Assembly: GCA_900318545.1 (NCBI GenBank)
Contig: ONLC01000071.1
Location: 1-16,000, forward strand
Direction: 5' to 3'
DNA length: 16,000 nt
From: an uncultured Eubacteriales bacterium
Lineage (GTDB): Bacteria; Bacillota; Clostridia; Oscillospirales; Ruminococcaceae
Shown in pieces: positions 14,958-16,000 of the stretch (its first letter is position 1; each line of letters opens with the position of its first letter). The position numbers and the translations under genes were made by a program. The notes under the pieces were generated by a model. It searched no databases, was not told where the DNA came from, and saw only the letters and a list, made by a program, of their open reading frames with translations.

Positions 14958-15233
14958 TTATTTATCTACAGCCTCTTTAAGAGCCTTGCCTGCCTTGAAT
15001 GCAGGAACCTTCTTTGCAGGTACATGGATAGGCTGCTTTGTTGCAGGATTGATAGACTCCTTTGCAGCTCTCTCACGAACCTCGAAAGAACCGAAGCCAA
15101 CGATAGAGATCTTATCTCCGTTTACAAGAGACTCAGTAATTGTTGCTGTTACAGCGTCAAGAGCCTTCTCAGCGTCCTTCTTGGAATAGCCGCCCTTAGC
15201 AGCGATAGCAGCAATAAGCTCACTCTTTTTCAT
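14958..15233 (-). CDS. HU family DNA-binding protein
   Basis: This 91-residue histone-like protein bends and compacts DNA as a dimer. It has the standard N-terminal MKKSELIAAIA helix, the GFGSFEVRERAA signature (about residues 46-57), the beta-arm with NPATKQPIHVPAKK including the DNA-intercalating proline, and the C-terminal FKAGKALKEAV helix. The ATG at 15233 is chosen because GGAGGT lies eight bases before it. An ATG at 15248 overlaps that ribosome site and adds non-family residues. It is the first gene of a two-gene operon with a perfect consensus promoter, implying high expression. Confidence 0.97.
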   Translation of the reverse strand: MKKSELIAAIAAKGGYSKKDAEKALDAVTATITESLVNGDKISIVGFGSFEVRERAAKESINPATKQPIHVPAKKVPAFKAGKALKEAVDK

Positions 15234-15281
15234 TTTAACTACCTCCATAAAACTACTTATACTTTACTTTTGTATATGCGT

Positions 15282-15310
15282 ATTATAACTTATTTTCGGG
15301 CCTTTGTCAA
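15282..15310 (-). promoter_or_regulatory. Consensus sigma-A promoter of the HU operon
   Basis: On the minus strand, TTGACA (15305-15310), a 17-base spacer and TATAAT (15282-15287) match the housekeeping consensus at every position. The predicted start is near 15275, about 40 bases before the HU start codon. Confidence 0.93.
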
Positions 15311-15590
15311 ACGTTTAACCCTGATTTTAGGGCAAAAACTCAAACTTTGGCGATTTTTTATCAAAAACAAGCTCTCCATTACGTTTATTTTGTACTTATT
15401 AACACTATGTAAACAATAAATAATTAATAATTCAGAATATATTTCTTACATAAACCCGATAATAAGGCGTTTTTTGTAATTGGTTATTTTTTCATCAGAC
15501 TGCATTTTCGTTCAATTATTAAATTGCTTAAATAAATATAATCAAAAGAGCGATCACTCTTCTCTGAATGTAAAGAAATTGTAAAACGGC
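15311..15590. other. AT-rich intergenic stretch between HU and tRNA-Thr
   Basis: About 280 bases between the HU and tRNA promoters contain no credible gene. I see only A/T-rich sequence and a weak inverted repeat, AAGAG/CTCTT, around 15545-15562. A minus-strand open frame that crosses here and the tRNA is rejected as spurious. Confidence 0.6.
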
Positions 15591-15619
15591 TTGACTTTAA
15601 TACTATCTTATTGTATAAT
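15591..15619 (+). promoter_or_regulatory. Sigma-A promoter of tRNA-Thr
   Basis: TTGACT (15591-15596), a 17-base spacer and TATAAT (15614-15619) form a near-perfect promoter. The predicted start, near 15627, is eight bases before the tRNA. Confidence 0.92.
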
Positions 15620-15634
15620 AATAAAGTTGAGTAC

Positions 15635-15710
15635 GCTGGTGTAGCACAGTTGGTAGTGCAGCTCATTCGTAATGAGCAGGTCGCAGGTTCGAGTCCCGTC
15701 ACCAGCTCCA
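15635..15710 (+). tRNA. tRNA-Thr (anticodon CGT), CCA encoded
   Basis: The cloverleaf folds with acceptor GCTGGTG (15635-15641) against CACCAGC (15700-15706), discriminator T15707 and an encoded CCA (15708-15710). The D stem is GCAC/GTGC (15644-15647 and 15656-15659). The anticodon stem GCTCA/TGAGC encloses the loop TTCGTAA with anticodon CGT at 15668-15670, which reads the threonine codon ACG. The T arm has a normal TTCGAGT loop, but its stem, GCAGG against CCCGT, holds one A-C mismatch (15685 with 15697) and a G-T pair. It has its own promoter and terminator, so it appears to be a single-gene unit. Confidence 0.95.
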
Positions 15711-15746
15711 AAAATATCCTTTTGCGACAGCAGGAGGATATTTTTT
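15711..15746 (+). terminator. Rho-independent terminator after tRNA-Thr
   Basis: AAAATATCCT (15711-15720) pairs perfectly with AGGATATTTT (15735-15744) around a 14-base loop and runs into TTTTTT (15741-15746). It directly follows the tRNA CCA end. Confidence 0.8.
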
Positions 15747-15748
15747 AT

Positions 15749-15836
15749 GGCTCAGTTGAGTAGAGCATCTCATTCGTTGGGGCGAACTTGTTCGCCCTGT
15801 GCAGAGTCGCCGGTTCGAGTCCGGCTACCAGCTCCA
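15749..15836 (+). pseudogene. Degenerate second tRNA-Thr(CGT) copy interrupted by a GC palindrome
   Basis: The sequence keeps recognisable tRNA parts. A D arm (GCTC...GAGC at 15750-15753 and 15763-15766) is followed by the 5' half of the anticodon arm with CATTCGT, matching the intact tRNA-Thr upstream. It also has a perfect T arm (GCCGG, TTCGAGT, CCGGC at 15809-15825) and a 3' end TACCAGCTCCA (15826-15836) nearly identical to the intact gene. The 5' acceptor half is missing, replaced by the T-run of the preceding terminator. The 3' half of the anticodon arm is replaced by about 28 bases holding the palindrome GGGCGAA/TTCGCCC. It cannot form a normal tRNA. Confidence 0.8.
15778..15799. repeat. 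Palindromic element inside the tRNA-Thr remnant
   Basis: GGGCGAA (15780-15786) pairs with TTCGCCC (15791-15797) around a CTTG loop, and two G-T pairs extend the stem. It sits where the 3' half of the anticodon arm should be. Its GGGCG/CGCCC core resembles the hairpin at 7403-7423, which suggests a dispersed short palindrome, though two copies are not proof. Confidence 0.55.
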
Positions 15837-15840
15837 AATT

Positions 15841-15871
15841 AAAGTCTGTAAACATGATGTTTACGGGCTTT
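15841..15871. repeat. 13-base-pair stem-loop after the tRNA remnant
   Basis: AAAGTCTGTAAAC (15841-15853) pairs along its whole length with GTTTACGGGCTTT (15859-15871), including two G-T pairs, around the loop ATGAT. No real T-run follows on the plus strand. On the minus strand the stem runs into CTTTAATTT, so it may act as a weak terminator for a gene beyond the right edge. Confidence 0.6.
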
Positions 15872-15910
15872 CAGTCTGTCGATAAACTCAAAAATAGTGC
15901 AGAATCAGCC

Positions 15911-15964
15911 CTCGGCGTGTTCCTCGGCTTCGCTCGCAGGGAAAACCCTGTCTTTTCACGCCGA
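15911..15964. repeat. Nested inverted repeats near right edge
   Basis: TCGGCGTG (15912-15919) pairs with CACGCCGA (15957-15964), eight base pairs. It encloses a second perfect hairpin, CAGGG/CCCTG with an AAAA loop (15937-15950). The stretch is more GC-rich than its surroundings and has no credible coding frame. It may be a dispersed structured repeat or an RNA element. No family was recognised. Confidence 0.5.
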
Positions 15965-16000
15965 AATGTGCTTGCTTCTTTTTAAGAGCAGCCGCTGAGC

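Noticed and set aside
15484..15711. Minus-strand open frame of 75 codons beginning MELVTGLEPATCS
   Set aside because: Its start lies antisense to the intact tRNA-Thr, and its N-terminus is just the reverse complement of that tRNA. It also runs through the tRNA promoter. This is a well-known type of spurious prediction.
15788..15985. Plus-strand open frame of 65 codons over the tRNA remnant and hairpins
   Set aside because: It begins inside the palindrome of the broken tRNA, has no ribosome site, and crosses three inverted repeats that explain the sequence better.

Overview
The window looks like a chromosomal housekeeping region of a low-to-mid GC Clostridia bacterium, most likely Ruminococcus or a close Oscillospiraceae relative. 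Evidence is the gene order ecfA1-ecfA2-ecfT-truA, a zinc-finger Clp ATPase, a DUF5711-like membrane protein, an Ala/Lys-rich DUF6465-like protein beside HU, consensus sigma-A promoters, strong AGGAGG-type ribosome sites, and TTG starts for ecfT and murA. The genus is inferred from protein style, not from a search.

Region 1 (1-12430, minus strand) reads as one long co-oriented cluster. In transcription order it holds ruvC, ruvA, ruvB (Holliday-junction processing), glmM (amino-sugar precursor for the cell wall), a Nudix hydrolase, a SAM methyltransferase, a 53-residue basic protein, ecfA1, ecfA2, ecfT (energy-coupling module for vitamin/metal uptake), truA (tRNA pseudouridylation), a DUF5711-like membrane protein, a CvpA-family membrane protein broken by an in-frame stop, and the first 438 codons of a Clp ATPase that runs off the left edge. 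Gaps are short and several genes overlap. A consensus extended -10 promoter sits just before ruvC (12471-12499).

Region 2 (12431-13094) is a 664-base AT-rich divergent intergenic region. It carries the ruvC promoter on the minus strand. On the plus strand it has a second good promoter that would drive a short, possibly structured RNA or a long murA leader, plus a hairpin in front of murA.

Region 3 (13095-15310) holds murA on the plus strand with its own terminator. Facing it is a two-gene minus-strand operon, HU followed by a histone-H1-like DUF6465 protein, with a perfect consensus promoter and its own terminator.

Region 4 (15311-16000) holds a tRNA-Thr(CGT) gene with promoter and terminator. 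It is followed by a broken second tRNA-Thr copy whose anticodon arm is replaced by a small GC palindrome, and then by strongly structured non-coding sequence to the right edge.

I see no phage, CRISPR, toxin-antitoxin, defence or biosynthetic system. The points most worth a second look are signs of recent small-scale decay or rearrangement: the in-frame stop in the cvpA-like gene, a glmM/Nudix junction where both proteins appear to have lost their adjoining ends, and the palindrome-interrupted tRNA remnant. The unexplained structured sequence in the intergenic regions is also worth checking.
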